A stretch of 64,000 nt of DNA from Sulfurivermis sp040755915 (lineage in GTDB: Bacteria > Pseudomonadota > Gammaproteobacteria > Thiohalomonadales > Thiohalomonadaceae). Of this stretch, positions 25,444 to 34,300 are shown piece by piece; position 1 is the stretch's first letter; each line of letters begins with the position of its first letter. The notes beneath the pieces are model-generated. The model did not search any database and was not told the origin of the DNA. It was given only the letters and a program-made list of their open reading frames with translations. The position numbers and the translations under genes are program-made. The stretch spans positions 26,506 to 90,505 of the forward strand of contig JBFLWM010000031.1 in NCBI GenBank assembly GCA_040755915.1. The letters run 5' to 3'.

Positions 25444-27066
25444 TCAGGCCTTCACCACGTAGCGGGTGATGTACCACTGCTGGGCGACGGACAACACGTT
25501 GTTGACCACCCAGTACAGCACCAGGCCGGAGGGGAAGAAGGCAAAGAAGAAGGTGAACACGATGGGCAGGGCCATCATCACCTTGGCCTGGATCGGATCC
25601 ATCGGCGTCGGATTCAGACGGTGCTGGATCAGCATGCTGATACCCATCAGGATCGGCAGCACGTAATAGGGGTCCATGGTGGACAGGTCCTTGATCCACA
25701 GGATCCACGGCGCCTGGCGCAATTCGACGCTTTCCAGCAGAACCCAGTACAGGGCGATGAACACCGGAATCTGCACCAGGATCGGCAGGCAGCCGCCGAG
25801 CGGATTGATCTTCTCTTCCTTGTACAGCTTCATCATCGCTTCGTTGAGCTTCTGGCGATCATCGCCATAACGCTCCTTCAGCGCCTGCATGCGCGGGGTC
25901 ATCTTGCGCATATGGGCCATGGACTTGTAGCTGGTGGCGGACAGCTTGAAGAAGGCCAGCTTGATCAGCAGGGTCAGGATCACGATGGACCAGCCCCAGT
26001 TATCCACCAGCTTGTTGATCTGCTTGAGCAGCCAGAAGATCGGATCGGCGATGAAGGTGAGCTTGCCGTAGTCGACGGTGAGCGCCAGACCATCGGCGAT
26101 ATCGCTCATCTCCGCCTGCAGCTTGGGACCGACATACAGGCGGGCCTGGTAACGCCCTTCTGCGCCGGGCGCCACCTGCATGCCCTGATCGATCATGCCG
26201 AGCAGGTAGCGATTGTTGCCCAGGGCACGACTGTAGTAATCGTGCTGCGCCTGCTGCGGCGGGATCCAGGCACCGACGAAGTAGTGCTGGATCATGGCGG
26301 CCCAACCGCCGGTCAGGGTACGGTTGAAGGCTGCCTTGTCCATGGCATCGAAATCGACCTTCTCGTATTTCAGCTCTTCGCCGTGTACCACGCCGCCGGT
26401 ATAGGTGTAGATGCCGAAGGCGCCGGTGCTTTCGGTCGGACGCTGGCGCTGCAACTGATAATACGCGTGGGCAGCCCAGGGCTGCTGGGTCTGGTTGCGC
26501 ACGGCATAGTCCACGTTCACTACGTAGTCGCCACGGTGGAAGGTGTAGATCTTGTCCACCTCCACACCCTGGCCATCACGCCATTGCAGGCGTACCTGCA
26601 GTTCTTCCTGACCGTCAGCCAGACGGTATTCGTCCTGCGCGGCCTGGTAGACGGCATAGTGGTCGGGCACCTGCCCGGCTGTGGTCGCGCTGCCGGGACG
26701 CAGGCCGGACTGGGCGATGAACAACAGCGTGTTGCTGTCATCCAGCAGGCGGGTCGGCTCGTCCTTCTTGTCCAGCGATACCGGGTATTTGATCAGGTCG
26801 GCGCGGCGCAGGTCACCGCCCTGGGTGTCGATCTCCACGGTGTAGACATCGGTGTAGACGCGGACACGCTTGGCGCTTGCCAGGCCCTCGCGCATTTCCG
26901 GGACGACGGCCGCGGAGCTGGTGGGCAGATCGTTGGCGGCTGCCGGTGCCTGCGCGGTGGCTACCGGCACGGGCGGCTGCGGCCCGTAATCCTTTTGCCA
27001 TGCCTGGTAGAGCATGAGCAGGACAAAGGAAAGCGCAATGACGAGCAGCAGGCGTTGGAAGTCCAT
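25444..27066 (-). CDS. yidC: membrane protein insertase YidC
   Basis: The 540-residue protein has an N-terminal membrane anchor (MDFQRLLLVIALSFVLLML), a large periplasmic domain (about 50-340), and five conserved core helices with a basic groove (KLAFFKLSATSYKSMAHMRKM and the PRMQALKERYGDDRQKLNE loop). This is the gammaproteobacterial form. YidC inserts inner-membrane proteins, alone or with SecYEG. Upstream come yidD, rnpA and rpmH on the same strand. Confidence 0.97.
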   Translation of the reverse strand: MDFQRLLLVIALSFVLLMLYQAWQKDYGPQPPVPVATAQAPAAANDLPTSSAAVVPEMREGLASAKRVRVYTDVYTVEIDTQGGDLRRADLIKYPVSLDKKDEPTRLLDDSNTLLFIAQSGLRPGSATTAGQVPDHYAVYQAAQDEYRLADGQEELQVRLQWRDGQGVEVDKIYTFHRGDYVVNVDYAVRNQTQQPWAAHAYYQLQRQRPTESTGAFGIYTYTGGVVHGEELKYEKVDFDAMDKAAFNRTLTGGWAAMIQHYFVGAWIPPQQAQHDYYSRALGNNRYLLGMIDQGMQVAPGAEGRYQARLYVGPKLQAEMSDIADGLALTVDYGKLTFIADPIFWLLKQINKLVDNWGWSIVILTLLIKLAFFKLSATSYKSMAHMRKMTPRMQALKERYGDDRQKLNEAMMKLYKEEKINPLGGCLPILVQIPVFIALYWVLLESVELRQAPWILWIKDLSTMDPYYVLPILMGISMLIQHRLNPTPMDPIQAKVMMALPIVFTFFFAFFPSGLVLYWVVNNVLSVAQQWYITRYVVKA

Positions 27067-27072
27067 GGGTGT

Positions 27073-27294
27073 TTAGTCTTTCTTGTCAGGTACCGGATCA
27101 AAACCGCCTTCATGCCAGGGATGGCAACGCCCGAGGCGGCGCACGGCCATCCAGCCGCCACGCCAGGCACCGAAACGTTCGATGGCCTCGTGAGCGTAGC
27201 AGGAGCAGGAAGGATGAAAACGGCAATTGTTGCCCAGAAACGGGCTGATAAGGTAGCGGTAGGCGCCGATGAGCAGGATCAGGATTTTTTGCAT
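27073..27294 (-). CDS. yidD: membrane protein insertion efficiency factor YidD
   Basis: A 73-residue protein with the conserved YidD pattern: YRYLISPFLGNNCRFHPSCS, then YAHEAIERFG and RRLGRCHPWHEGGFDPVP. Members are membrane-associated and aid YidC-dependent insertion. It begins within the last 16 bases of rnpA and ends 6 bases before yidC, so it is translationally linked to both. Confidence 0.96.
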   Translation of the reverse strand: MQKILILLIGAYRYLISPFLGNNCRFHPSCSCYAHEAIERFGAWRGGWMAVRRLGRCHPWHEGGFDPVPDKKD

Positions 27295-27644
27295 CGCTTT
27301 GCCAACTCCTCCCAGCTCCTGTCGATGGCGGCACGCAGTTCCTGCGAGGAGAGTGTGTCGATGCCTGCGCGCCCCAGCACCACGATGTCGATGCCGCCGA
27401 GTTGATGCTGGTGCAAACGGAAGCTTTCGCGCAACTGGCGGCGGATGCGGTTGCGCTCGACGGCGCGCCGTACCTGCCGCTTGGCGAGGGCTACCCCCAG
27501 CCTTGGGTGGCCCAGGGTGTTGGCTGCTGCCAGCAGGGTAAAGGCGGCACCGGCTACGCGCCAGTCCGCCCCCTTGAAGATCCGCTGGAACTCCTCCGGC
27601 CGCAACAGCCGGCGGTTGCGGGGAAAACCATACGCGCCGTGCAA
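27279..27644 (-). CDS. rnpA: ribonuclease P protein component
   Basis: The protein subunit of RNase P carries the conserved basic motif region VRRAVERNRIRRQLRESFR and the N-terminal FPRNRRLLRPEEF. The best start is a TTG at 27644, 13 bases after the rpmH stop; no ATG in frame gives a full N-terminus. RNase P trims 5' leaders of tRNA precursors. rpmH-rnpA-yidD-yidC-mnmE is the usual order. Confidence 0.95.
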   Translation of the reverse strand: MHGAYGFPRNRRLLRPEEFQRIFKGADWRVAGAAFTLLAAANTLGHPRLGVALAKRQVRRAVERNRIRRQLRESFRLHQHQLGGIDIVVLGRAGIDTLSSQELRAAIDRSWEELAKRCKKS

Positions 27645-27657
27645 GACGCGGGTGCGG

Positions 27658-27792
27658 TCAGACGGTCAGACGGGCACGACCCTTGGCACGACGGGCGGCC
27701 AGGATCTTGCGGCCGTTCTTGGTTGCCATGCGCGCACGGAAACCGTGGGTGCGCTTCTGCTTCAGCACGCTGGGTTGAAAGGTTCTTTTCAT
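27658..27792 (-). CDS. rpmH: 50S ribosomal protein L34
   Basis: The 44-residue protein MKRTFQPSVLKQKRTHGFRA... shows the standard L34 sequence with the KNGRKILAARRAKGR tail. It is the first gene of the minus-strand operon leaving the origin, divergent from dnaA. The ATG at 27792 was chosen because it gives exactly the family N-terminus. Confidence 0.98.
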   Translation of the reverse strand: MKRTFQPSVLKQKRTHGFRARMATKNGRKILAARRAKGRARLTV

Positions 27793-27918
27793 GATAAGGC
27801 TCGTCCGTTTCAGGTAATCGGCGCGGCCCGGTTTCGGGCCACGGAAAAAAGAGGCGCAAAATACTGTGAAACCGGCCCGCTTGTCAATAATGGCGCTGCT
27901 TTGCCGACCATCGCAGGG

Positions 27919-27927
27919 TGTGGATAA
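27919..27927 (-). promoter_or_regulatory. DnaA box upstream of dnaA
   Basis: TGTGGATAA is a perfect DnaA box (TTATCCACA on the minus strand) lying 60 bases before the dnaA start, within the rpmH-dnaA gap. A box here fits dnaA autoregulation or a second part of a bipartite origin. No other perfect box was seen in the gap. Confidence 0.75.
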
Positions 27928-27986
27928 CTTTTCGGTTCGGGTATAGACTGCCCCTCTTTTTCCGCACTCCACCCAGAGAGTACTTC

Positions 27987-29345
27987 GTGGCCGAACCCCT
28001 GTGGCAGCAATGTCTCGAGCGTCTGGAAGACGAGCTGCCGGCGCAACAGTTCAATACATGGCTTCGCCCGCTGCATGCGGAGCGGGACGGGGACACGCTT
28101 CGTCTGCTGGCGCCCAACCGTTTCGTGCTCGATTGGGTAAAGGATCGTTACAGCGAGCAAATCATCGGTTTCGCGCGCCAGGCAAGCGGCAACAACGCCT
28201 TGCAGCTGGTGCTGGAAATCGGCAGCCGCAGAAAGCCCGAGTCCAGCCAGGCGCCGCGGCCGACGCCGGCAACACCCGCCAGCCGGGTGGCAGAACCAGC
28301 GGCACGCAGCGGAGCCGGCTCCCGACGCAACAACCTGAACAGCAGTTTTACCTTCGACAATTTCGTCGAGGGCAAGTCCAACCAGCTGGCGCGGGCTGCC
28401 TCGGTACAGGTCGCCCTGAACCCCGGGGTGGCCTATAACCCGTTGTTTCTGTACGGCGGTGTCGGTCTGGGCAAGACCCACCTGATGCATGCCATCGGCA
28501 ACATGATCCTGCAGCAGAGACCGGGCGCCAACGTGGTCTACCTGCATTCCGAACGGTTTGTGGCCGATATGGTCAAGGCGCTGCAGCACAACGCCATCAA
28601 CGAGTTCAAGCGTCACTACCGCTCGGTCGACGCGCTGCTCATCGACGATATCCAGTTTTTTGCCGGCAAGGAGCGGTCCCAGGAAGAGTTTTTCCATACC
28701 TTCAATGCACTGCTCGAAGGCCAGCAACAGGTAATCCTGACCTGCGACCGCTATCCCAAGGAGGTCGACGGGCTGGAGGAGCGACTCAAGTCGCGCTTCG
28801 GCTGGGGTCTGACAGTGGCCATTGAACCGCCGGAACTGGAAACGCGCGTTGCCATTCTGATGAGCAAGGCCCAGCAGGTAGGTGCCGCCCTCCCCCCGGA
28901 AGTGGCGTTCTTTATCGCCAAGCGCATCCGCTCCAATATCCGCGAGCTGGAAGGTGCGCTACGCCGCGTCATTGCCAATGCCCATTTCACCGCACGGCCC
29001 ATTACCCTGGATTTTGCCAAGGAGGCGCTGAGCGACCTCCTCGCATTGCAGGAAAAACTGGTTACCATCGAAAACATTCAAAAGACGGTGGCGGAGTATT
29101 ATAAGATTCGCGTGGCGGATCTTCTGTCCAAGCGGCGCAGCCGTTCCGTAGCGAGACCACGGCAACTGGCCATGGCATTGGCGAAGGAACTGACCAATCA
29201 CAGCCTGCCGGAGATCGGCGATGCATTTGGTGGCCGCGACCATACGACGGTGATTCACGCCTGCCGCAAGATTCAGGAACTGCGGGAGGCTGAGCCCCGT
29301 ATCGGTGAAGACTACGCCAACCTGTTGAGAACCCTGTCCACTTGA
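27987..29345 (+). CDS. dnaA: chromosomal replication initiator protein DnaA
   Basis: Domain I (LWQQCLERLEDELPAQQFNTW) is followed by a short variable domain II, the AAA+ domain with Walker A GGVGLGKTH and Walker B ALLIDDIQFFAGKE, and a DNA-binding domain IV with RSRSVARPRQLAMALAKELT and FGGRDHTTVIHA. The start is a GTG at 27987, which gives the family N-terminus; an in-frame ATG at 27918 would add 23 unlike residues and overlaps a DnaA box. 452 aa is usual. Confidence 0.97.
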   Translation: MAEPLWQQCLERLEDELPAQQFNTWLRPLHAERDGDTLRLLAPNRFVLDWVKDRYSEQIIGFARQASGNNALQLVLEIGSRRKPESSQAPRPTPATPASRVAEPAARSGAGSRRNNLNSSFTFDNFVEGKSNQLARAASVQVALNPGVAYNPLFLYGGVGLGKTHLMHAIGNMILQQRPGANVVYLHSERFVADMVKALQHNAINEFKRHYRSVDALLIDDIQFFAGKERSQEEFFHTFNALLEGQQQVILTCDRYPKEVDGLEERLKSRFGWGLTVAIEPPELETRVAILMSKAQQVGAALPPEVAFFIAKRIRSNIRELEGALRRVIANAHFTARPITLDFAKEALSDLLALQEKLVTIENIQKTVAEYYKIRVADLLSKRRSRSVARPRQLAMALAKELTNHSLPEIGDAFGGRDHTTVIHACRKIQELREAEPRIGEDYANLLRTLST

Positions 29346-29573
29346 TGGGGGCAGGTTGTGGATAATTTCGGTGATTTTTTTGCTGTGGATAAAATGGGTT
29401 GTTATCCACAAGAAATACAGAGTTACGCACCCATTGAAGCAACGGTTGTGTTGTGTGTAACCTTATGATTAATAAATATTTAATTGTTTTATACACAGAC
29501 TTCGCCAACACAATAGCAGTAACAACAGGTTTACATATTTAAAAACCAATAACTAAGTGATGGGGCAAAGGAC
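29346..29573. other. oriC: probable replication origin (oriC) between dnaA and dnaN
   Basis: The 228-base gap contains perfect DnaA boxes at 29357-29365 and 29384-29392 (TGTGGATAA) and at 29402-29410 (TTATCCACA), plus a relaxed box TTATACACA at 29489-29497. Between and beyond the last two lies a strongly AT-rich stretch (about 29460-29500) suited to be the unwinding element. Its place between dnaA and dnaN, next to rpmH and gyrB, is the same as in Pseudomonas and relatives. Confidence 0.85.
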
Positions 29574-30674
29574 ATGAAATTCACCATCTCACGCGAAGCA
29601 TTGCTCAAGCCCTTGCAGGTAGTTGGTGGTGTCGTGGAGAAACGACAGACACTGCCCATCCTGGCCAACGTACTGGTACAGGTCGACAAGGGTAAGCTCA
29701 CCCTGACCGGCACCGACCTGGAAGTGGAGCTCACAGCTACGGCACAGGTCGAAAATGGGAGCGATGGTGAAATCACTCTGCCGGCGCGCAAGTTCAGCGA
29801 CATCTGCCGCGCATTGCCGGAACAGGCGATGCTGGAAGTTACCGTAGACGGGGACAAGGCCCTGATCCGGTCTGGCAAGAGCCGTTTCTCATTGAGCACC
29901 CTTCCTGCCACGGAATATCCGGCGACCGAGGGTGTGGCCGGTGCCTTTCGGTTGAACATGGCACAGGAAATCCTCAAGGGATTGCTGGAGCAAACCCATT
30001 TCTGCATGGCCAACCAGGATGTGCGCTATTACCTCAACGGCATGCTGCTGGAGATGAAGGGCGGGCAGTTGCGTACCGTGGCAACTGATGGTCATCGTCT
30101 GGCCATCAGCGAGACGGATTGTCCGGAAGTTGCCGGGGAAGAGCGCCAGGTAATCATACCGCGCAAGGGTGTGCTTGAACTCAGCCGCTTGCTTGGTGAT
30201 GGCGACGCGCAATGCGAACTTACGGTTGGCAGTAATCACATTCGTGTTGCCCTGGGGGATGTGGTCATGACGTCCAAACTGGTCGATGGCCGTTTTCCGG
30301 ACTATGAGCGCGTGGTGCCCAAGGCGGGGGAATGTGTCGTTACAGCGGATCGCAATCTGTTGCGGCAGGCGCTGCAGCGTACCTCGATACTTTCCAATGA
30401 AAAATACCGCGGCATACGCCTGCAGTTTGAACCCAACCTGCTCAAGGCTACGGTCAATAATCCTGAGCAGGAGGAGGCGGAAGAAGAAATCGAAATCAGC
30501 TATAGCGGCATGGAATTCGAGATTGGTTTCAACGTCTCTTATCTGCTGGACGCGCTGAACGTGGTCAAACAGGACCAGGTGGTGCTGAATATGACCGATG
30601 CCAACAGTAGTTGCCTCATCTATGGCCAGGGCGACAAATCATCACGTTATGTGGTGATGCCCATGCGTCTGTAA
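29574..30674 (+). CDS. dnaN: DNA polymerase III sliding clamp, beta subunit
   Basis: The 366-residue protein contains three clamp domains, starts MKFTISREALLKPLQ and ends with the conserved PMRL. Other recognisable blocks are GGVVEKRQTLPILANVL and ATDGHRLA. Dimers encircle DNA and tether polymerase III and other factors. An AAAGG site lies just before the ATG. Confidence 0.97.
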   Translation: MKFTISREALLKPLQVVGGVVEKRQTLPILANVLVQVDKGKLTLTGTDLEVELTATAQVENGSDGEITLPARKFSDICRALPEQAMLEVTVDGDKALIRSGKSRFSLSTLPATEYPATEGVAGAFRLNMAQEILKGLLEQTHFCMANQDVRYYLNGMLLEMKGGQLRTVATDGHRLAISETDCPEVAGEERQVIIPRKGVLELSRLLGDGDAQCELTVGSNHIRVALGDVVMTSKLVDGRFPDYERVVPKAGECVVTADRNLLRQALQRTSILSNEKYRGIRLQFEPNLLKATVNNPEQEEAEEEIEISYSGMEFEIGFNVSYLLDALNVVKQDQVVLNMTDANSSCLIYGQGDKSSRYVVMPMRL

Positions 30675-30700
30675 CTGTTGTCGGCAACGCCAGTTAATCC

Positions 30701-31783
30701 ATGGCGCTAATCGATCTCGAGGTCAGGGGGCTGCGCAATCTGACCTCGGTCTCTCTATCCCCCTCCCCCGCAATTACCCTGCTGTTTGGCGCCAACGGCA
30801 GCGGCAAGACCACAGTGCTAGAAGGTGTTCACCTTCTTGGTATGGCGCGTTCTTTTCGCACCCATCAGGCCCGCAAGATTATTCAGAGCGGTATGACGGC
30901 AGCTACGGTGTTTGGCCGGGTGGATACCGGCTCCGGCATTCATGGCTTGGGGGTGCAAAAACAGTCCGGCGACGTGACCCTGATCCGGTTGAACGGCGAG
31001 CGGCAGGAGTCTGCTTCTGTCCTGGCGGGCCTGTTGCCGCTGCAGCTCATCAACCCGGAATCGCATAGTCTGTTGCAGGGGGAACCGCGTGAACGCCGAT
31101 CCTACATGGATTGGGGGTTGTTCCACGTGGAACACGGTTTTCTTGAATTGTCGAAACGGTATCGTCGCTATCTCGAACAACGTAACGCCGCGTTGCGTTC
31201 CGGGGCACGGGCAGCGGACCTTACTCACTGGGAACAGGGGCTCGCGGATAGTGGAGAGGCCGTGGCGTCCATGCGGGAACGATACATCCGGGAACTCACC
31301 CCTTTGTTTATCCATATATATAGTGTGCTCCTTGAAGACGATCCGCCCCAGCTCGTCTATCGCCGGGGTTGGCCTGGCGAGCAGGCGCTGATCGAGGTGC
31401 TTGCGCGCAATCGCGTTAGCGAGCAGGCGGCCGGGTACACCATGGCCGGACCGCATCGGGCAGATCTGCGGCTACTCACCGCCAAGGGTCTCGATGCGGC
31501 CGACAGTTTGTCGCGCGGTCAGCAGAAGCTGGCGGTATGTGCGCTGCGTCTGGCGCAAATGCAGTATTTGCAGACTGTCGGTGGACGGCGCTGCACACTG
31601 TTGCTGGATGATCTGCCCGCTGAACTGGATCTGCAGCGCCGTCGTATTTTGATGCAGGCCGTCGCCGAGTCCGGCGCGCAGTGCATGGTGACGGCAACGG
31701 ACCGTGATTTGGTGGATTTATCGCCCTGGGAAACGGCGTCGGTGTTCCACGTGGAACATGGTGCTGTGGCGGAAGTGATATAA
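30701..31783 (+). CDS. recF: DNA replication and repair protein RecF
   Basis: RecF is an SMC-like ABC ATPase that helps load RecA at gaps together with RecO and RecR. Walker A is FGANGSGKTTVLE (about 27-39), the ABC signature is DSLSRGQQK and Walker B is CTLLLDDLPAELD. The peptide FHVEHG occurs twice, near residues 141 and 349; both copies are encoded by the palindrome listed separately as parS. Length 360 aa is normal. Confidence 0.96.
   Translation: MALIDLEVRGLRNLTSVSLSPSPAITLLFGANGSGKTTVLEGVHLLGMARSFRTHQARKIIQSGMTAATVFGRVDTGSGIHGLGVQKQSGDVTLIRLNGERQESASVLAGLLPLQLINPESHSLLQGEPRERRSYMDWGLFHVEHGFLELSKRYRRYLEQRNAALRSGARAADLTHWEQGLADSGEAVASMRERYIRELTPLFIHIYSVLLEDDPPQLVYRRGWPGEQALIEVLARNRVSEQAAGYTMAGPHRADLRLLTAKGLDAADSLSRGQQKLAVCALRLAQMQYLQTVGGRRCTLLLDDLPAELDLQRRRILMQAVAESGAQCMVTATDRDLVDLSPWETASVFHVEHGAVAEVI
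31119..31134. promoter_or_regulatory. parS site 1 (ParB-binding palindrome) inside recF
   Basis: TGTTCCACGTGGAACA is a perfect 16-bp palindrome and is identical to the parS sequence known from Pseudomonas chromosomes. It lies about 1.6 kb from the putative origin and within the recF coding sequence. ParA and ParB are not encoded in the window. Confidence 0.88.
31743..31758. promoter_or_regulatory. parS site 2 (ParB-binding palindrome) at the end of recF
   Basis: A second perfect copy of TGTTCCACGTGGAACA, 624 bp from the first and in the same reading frame, encoding FHVEH again. Several parS copies near the origin are usual in bacteria that use ParABS. Confidence 0.88.
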
Positions 31784-31808
31784 TGCCGGCCTCACAAGGG
31801 AGTTGACG

Positions 31809-34223
31809 ATGAGCGAAAAAACCTACGATTCCTCCAATATCAAGGTCCTCAAGGGGCTTGATGCCGTGCGCAAACGCCCCGGTATGTATATTGGTGACAC
31901 GGATGACGGCACCGGCCTGCACCATATGGTCTTCGAGGTGGTCGACAACTCCATCGACGAGGCTCTGGCCGGTTACTGCTCACAGATTGACGTCATCATT
32001 CACAGCGACGGTTCAGTAACAGTGCGTGACAACGGCCGTGGTATCCCGGTGGACATCCACCCGGAGGAGGGTCGGTCGGCAGCCGAGGTCATCATGACCA
32101 TTCTGCATGCCGGAGGTAAGTTCGACGACAACTCCTACAAGGTTTCCGGTGGTCTGCATGGCGTAGGTGTCTCGGTGGTAAACGCCCTGTCGGAAACCCT
32201 CAAGTTGAGCATACGCCGTGATGGCAAACTGCATCAGCAGGAATACCGCATGGGTGATCCGGTCGCCCCACTGGCCGTGGTGGGCGAAAGCACCGGCACC
32301 GGGACCGAGGTACGTTTCAAACCGTCGCCCAGCATCTTCACCCAGACGGAGTTCCACTATGACATCCTGGCCAAGCGCCTGCGGGAATTGTCGTTCCTCA
32401 ACTCCGGCGTGCGTATCCACCTGGTCGACGAAGTAAGCGCCAAAGAGGATACCTTCGAATATCAGGGAGGCATCCGTGCCTTCGTCGAGCACCTGAACCG
32501 CAACAAGACACCGCTGCACAATGCCGTATTCTATTTCAGCGGCGAGCGCGACAATGTCGGTGTCGAGGTGGCGATGCAGTGGAACGACTCCTACCAGGAG
32601 AATATCTACTGCTTCACTAACAACATCCCCCAGCGCGATGGTGGCACCCACCTGGCCGGTCTGCGCAGCGCCCTGACGCGCATGCTGAACCAGTACATCG
32701 AGGAAGAGGGATTGGCCAAGAAGGCCAAGGTGGCCACCAGCGGTGATGATGCGCGCGAAGGTATTACCGCCGTGCTGTCCATCAAGGTGCGCGACCCCAA
32801 ATTTTCCTCCCAGACCAAGGAAAAGCTGGTTTCCTCCGAGGTGAAACCGGCGGTGGAATCTCTGATGGCGGAGAAATTTCAGGAATATCTGTGGGAAAAT
32901 CCCCTGGATGCCAAGATCATCGCGGGCAAGGTCGTCGAGGCGGCCCGCGCCCGTGAGGCAGCGCGAAAAGCCCGAGAAATGACGCGTCGCAAGGGAGCGC
33001 TGGATGTGGCCGGGTTGCCCGGCAAACTGGCCGATTGCCAGGAGAAGGACCCGGCGCTGTCGGAACTGTTCCTGGTCGAGGGTGATTCTGCCGGTGGCTC
33101 CGCCAAGCAGGGGCGCGATCGCCGCACCCAGGCCATCCTGCCCCTCAAGGGCAAGATCCTCAATGTAGAGAAGGCCCGTTTCGACAAGATGCTCTCCTCC
33201 GCTGAAGTGGGTACGTTGATCACTGCTCTGGGTTGCGGTATCGGCCGCGACGAGTTCAATCCGGACAAGCTGCGCTACCACCGTATCATCATCATGACCG
33301 ACGCCGATGTGGACGGCTCCCACATCCGCACCCTGCTGCTGACCTTCTTCTACCGGCAGATGCCGGAGCTGATCGAGCGCGGCCATGTCTATATCGCCCA
33401 GCCGCCGCTGTTCAAGGTGAAGAAGGGCAAGCAGGAGCGCTACGTCAAGGATGAGCACGAGCTGAACGCCCATCTTTTGCAGCAAGCTATTGATAATTCT
33501 AATCTTTTTGTTACTGCTGAGGCGCCGCCGCTGGCCGGTGTGGCGCTGGAAAACCTGGCACGCCAATACCAGGCCGTCATGGGCGGCATCCAGCGCCTGG
33601 GGCGTCGCTACAACAGCCGCGTGCTGGAAAAGATGATTGCCATGTCCCCCCTGGGCGAAGGCGAATTCCGTGATGCCGGCAAAACGGTGCCCTGGTTCGA
33701 AGAACTGGTGGCGCGCCTCAACGGTGATGATGCCGGCGAGCGCCGCTACGAGCTGCGCTTTGAGCGCGCGCCGGATGGCGCCGTGGAAGGCGCGTTGCTT
33801 ACTGAGTGGCGTCACGGCGTATCCAGTGACTACCTCTACAGCGGTGACTTCGTCTCCACCCCGGAGTACCTTGCCATCGCCAGGCTGGCTGCCGAACTGC
33901 AGGGATTGATAGGTGAAGGTGCCTACGTGCAACGTGGCGAGCGCCGGACGGAGGTCACCAGCTTCCGCCAGGCACTGGACTGGCTGCTGGATGATGCACG
34001 CCGCGGCCAGACCATCCAGCGTTACAAGGGTCTGGGTGAGATGAATCCGGAACAGCTGTGGGAGACCACCCTGAATCAGGAGAGCCGCCGCCTGTTGCAG
34101 GTGCAGATCGAGGATGCCATCGCCGCCGACGAGGTGTTCTCCACCCTCATGGGTGATCAGGTGGAGCCGCGCCGCGACTTCATCGAGGCCAATGCCCTGT
34201 ACGTCAGCAATCTCGACGTTTAA
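31809..34223 (+). CDS. gyrB: DNA gyrase subunit B
   Basis: GyrB supplies the ATPase of gyrase, which introduces negative supercoils. The N-terminal GHKL domain begins LKGLDAVRKRPGMYIGD, with DNGRGIPV and the GGLHGVGVSVVNALS lid. The TOPRIM domain has LFLVEGDSAGG and IIMTDADVDGSHIR, and the C-terminal signature QRYKGLGEMNPEQLWETT is complete. The start at 31809 has AGGGAG six bases upstream; TTG at 31803 is less likely. Its 804 residues match the gammaproteobacterial form with the extra insertion. Bases 33472-33522 use A/T-rich codons unlike the rest of the gene. Confidence 0.97.
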   Translation: MSEKTYDSSNIKVLKGLDAVRKRPGMYIGDTDDGTGLHHMVFEVVDNSIDEALAGYCSQIDVIIHSDGSVTVRDNGRGIPVDIHPEEGRSAAEVIMTILHAGGKFDDNSYKVSGGLHGVGVSVVNALSETLKLSIRRDGKLHQQEYRMGDPVAPLAVVGESTGTGTEVRFKPSPSIFTQTEFHYDILAKRLRELSFLNSGVRIHLVDEVSAKEDTFEYQGGIRAFVEHLNRNKTPLHNAVFYFSGERDNVGVEVAMQWNDSYQENIYCFTNNIPQRDGGTHLAGLRSALTRMLNQYIEEEGLAKKAKVATSGDDAREGITAVLSIKVRDPKFSSQTKEKLVSSEVKPAVESLMAEKFQEYLWENPLDAKIIAGKVVEAARAREAARKAREMTRRKGALDVAGLPGKLADCQEKDPALSELFLVEGDSAGGSAKQGRDRRTQAILPLKGKILNVEKARFDKMLSSAEVGTLITALGCGIGRDEFNPDKLRYHRIIIMTDADVDGSHIRTLLLTFFYRQMPELIERGHVYIAQPPLFKVKKGKQERYVKDEHELNAHLLQQAIDNSNLFVTAEAPPLAGVALENLARQYQAVMGGIQRLGRRYNSRVLEKMIAMSPLGEGEFRDAGKTVPWFEELVARLNGDDAGERRYELRFERAPDGAVEGALLTEWRHGVSSDYLYSGDFVSTPEYLAIARLAAELQGLIGEGAYVQRGERRTEVTSFRQALDWLLDDARRGQTIQRYKGLGEMNPEQLWETTLNQESRRLLQVQIEDAIAADEVFSTLMGDQVEPRRDFIEANALYVSNLDV

Positions 34224-34245
34224 TACGGCAAACGCCGGCCAACAA

Positions 34246-34277
34246 AAAAGGGGAAGGTGTCACCACCTTCCCCTTTT
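34246..34277. terminator. strong bidirectional terminator between gyrB and fbp
   Basis: AAAAGGGGAAGGTG (34246-34259) pairs perfectly with CACCTTCCCCTTTT (34264-34277) across a four-base loop. The flanking A and T tracts make it an intrinsic terminator in both directions, serving gyrB and the convergent fbp. Confidence 0.93.
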
Positions 34278-34300
34278 GCTTTCCGCAAGCCCGGAAACGC

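Noticed and set aside
32013..33932. A 639-codon open frame on the minus strand across gyrB
   Set aside because: It is the antisense shadow of gyrB, common in GC-rich DNA; the translation resembles no known protein and the plus-strand frame is unmistakably gyrB.
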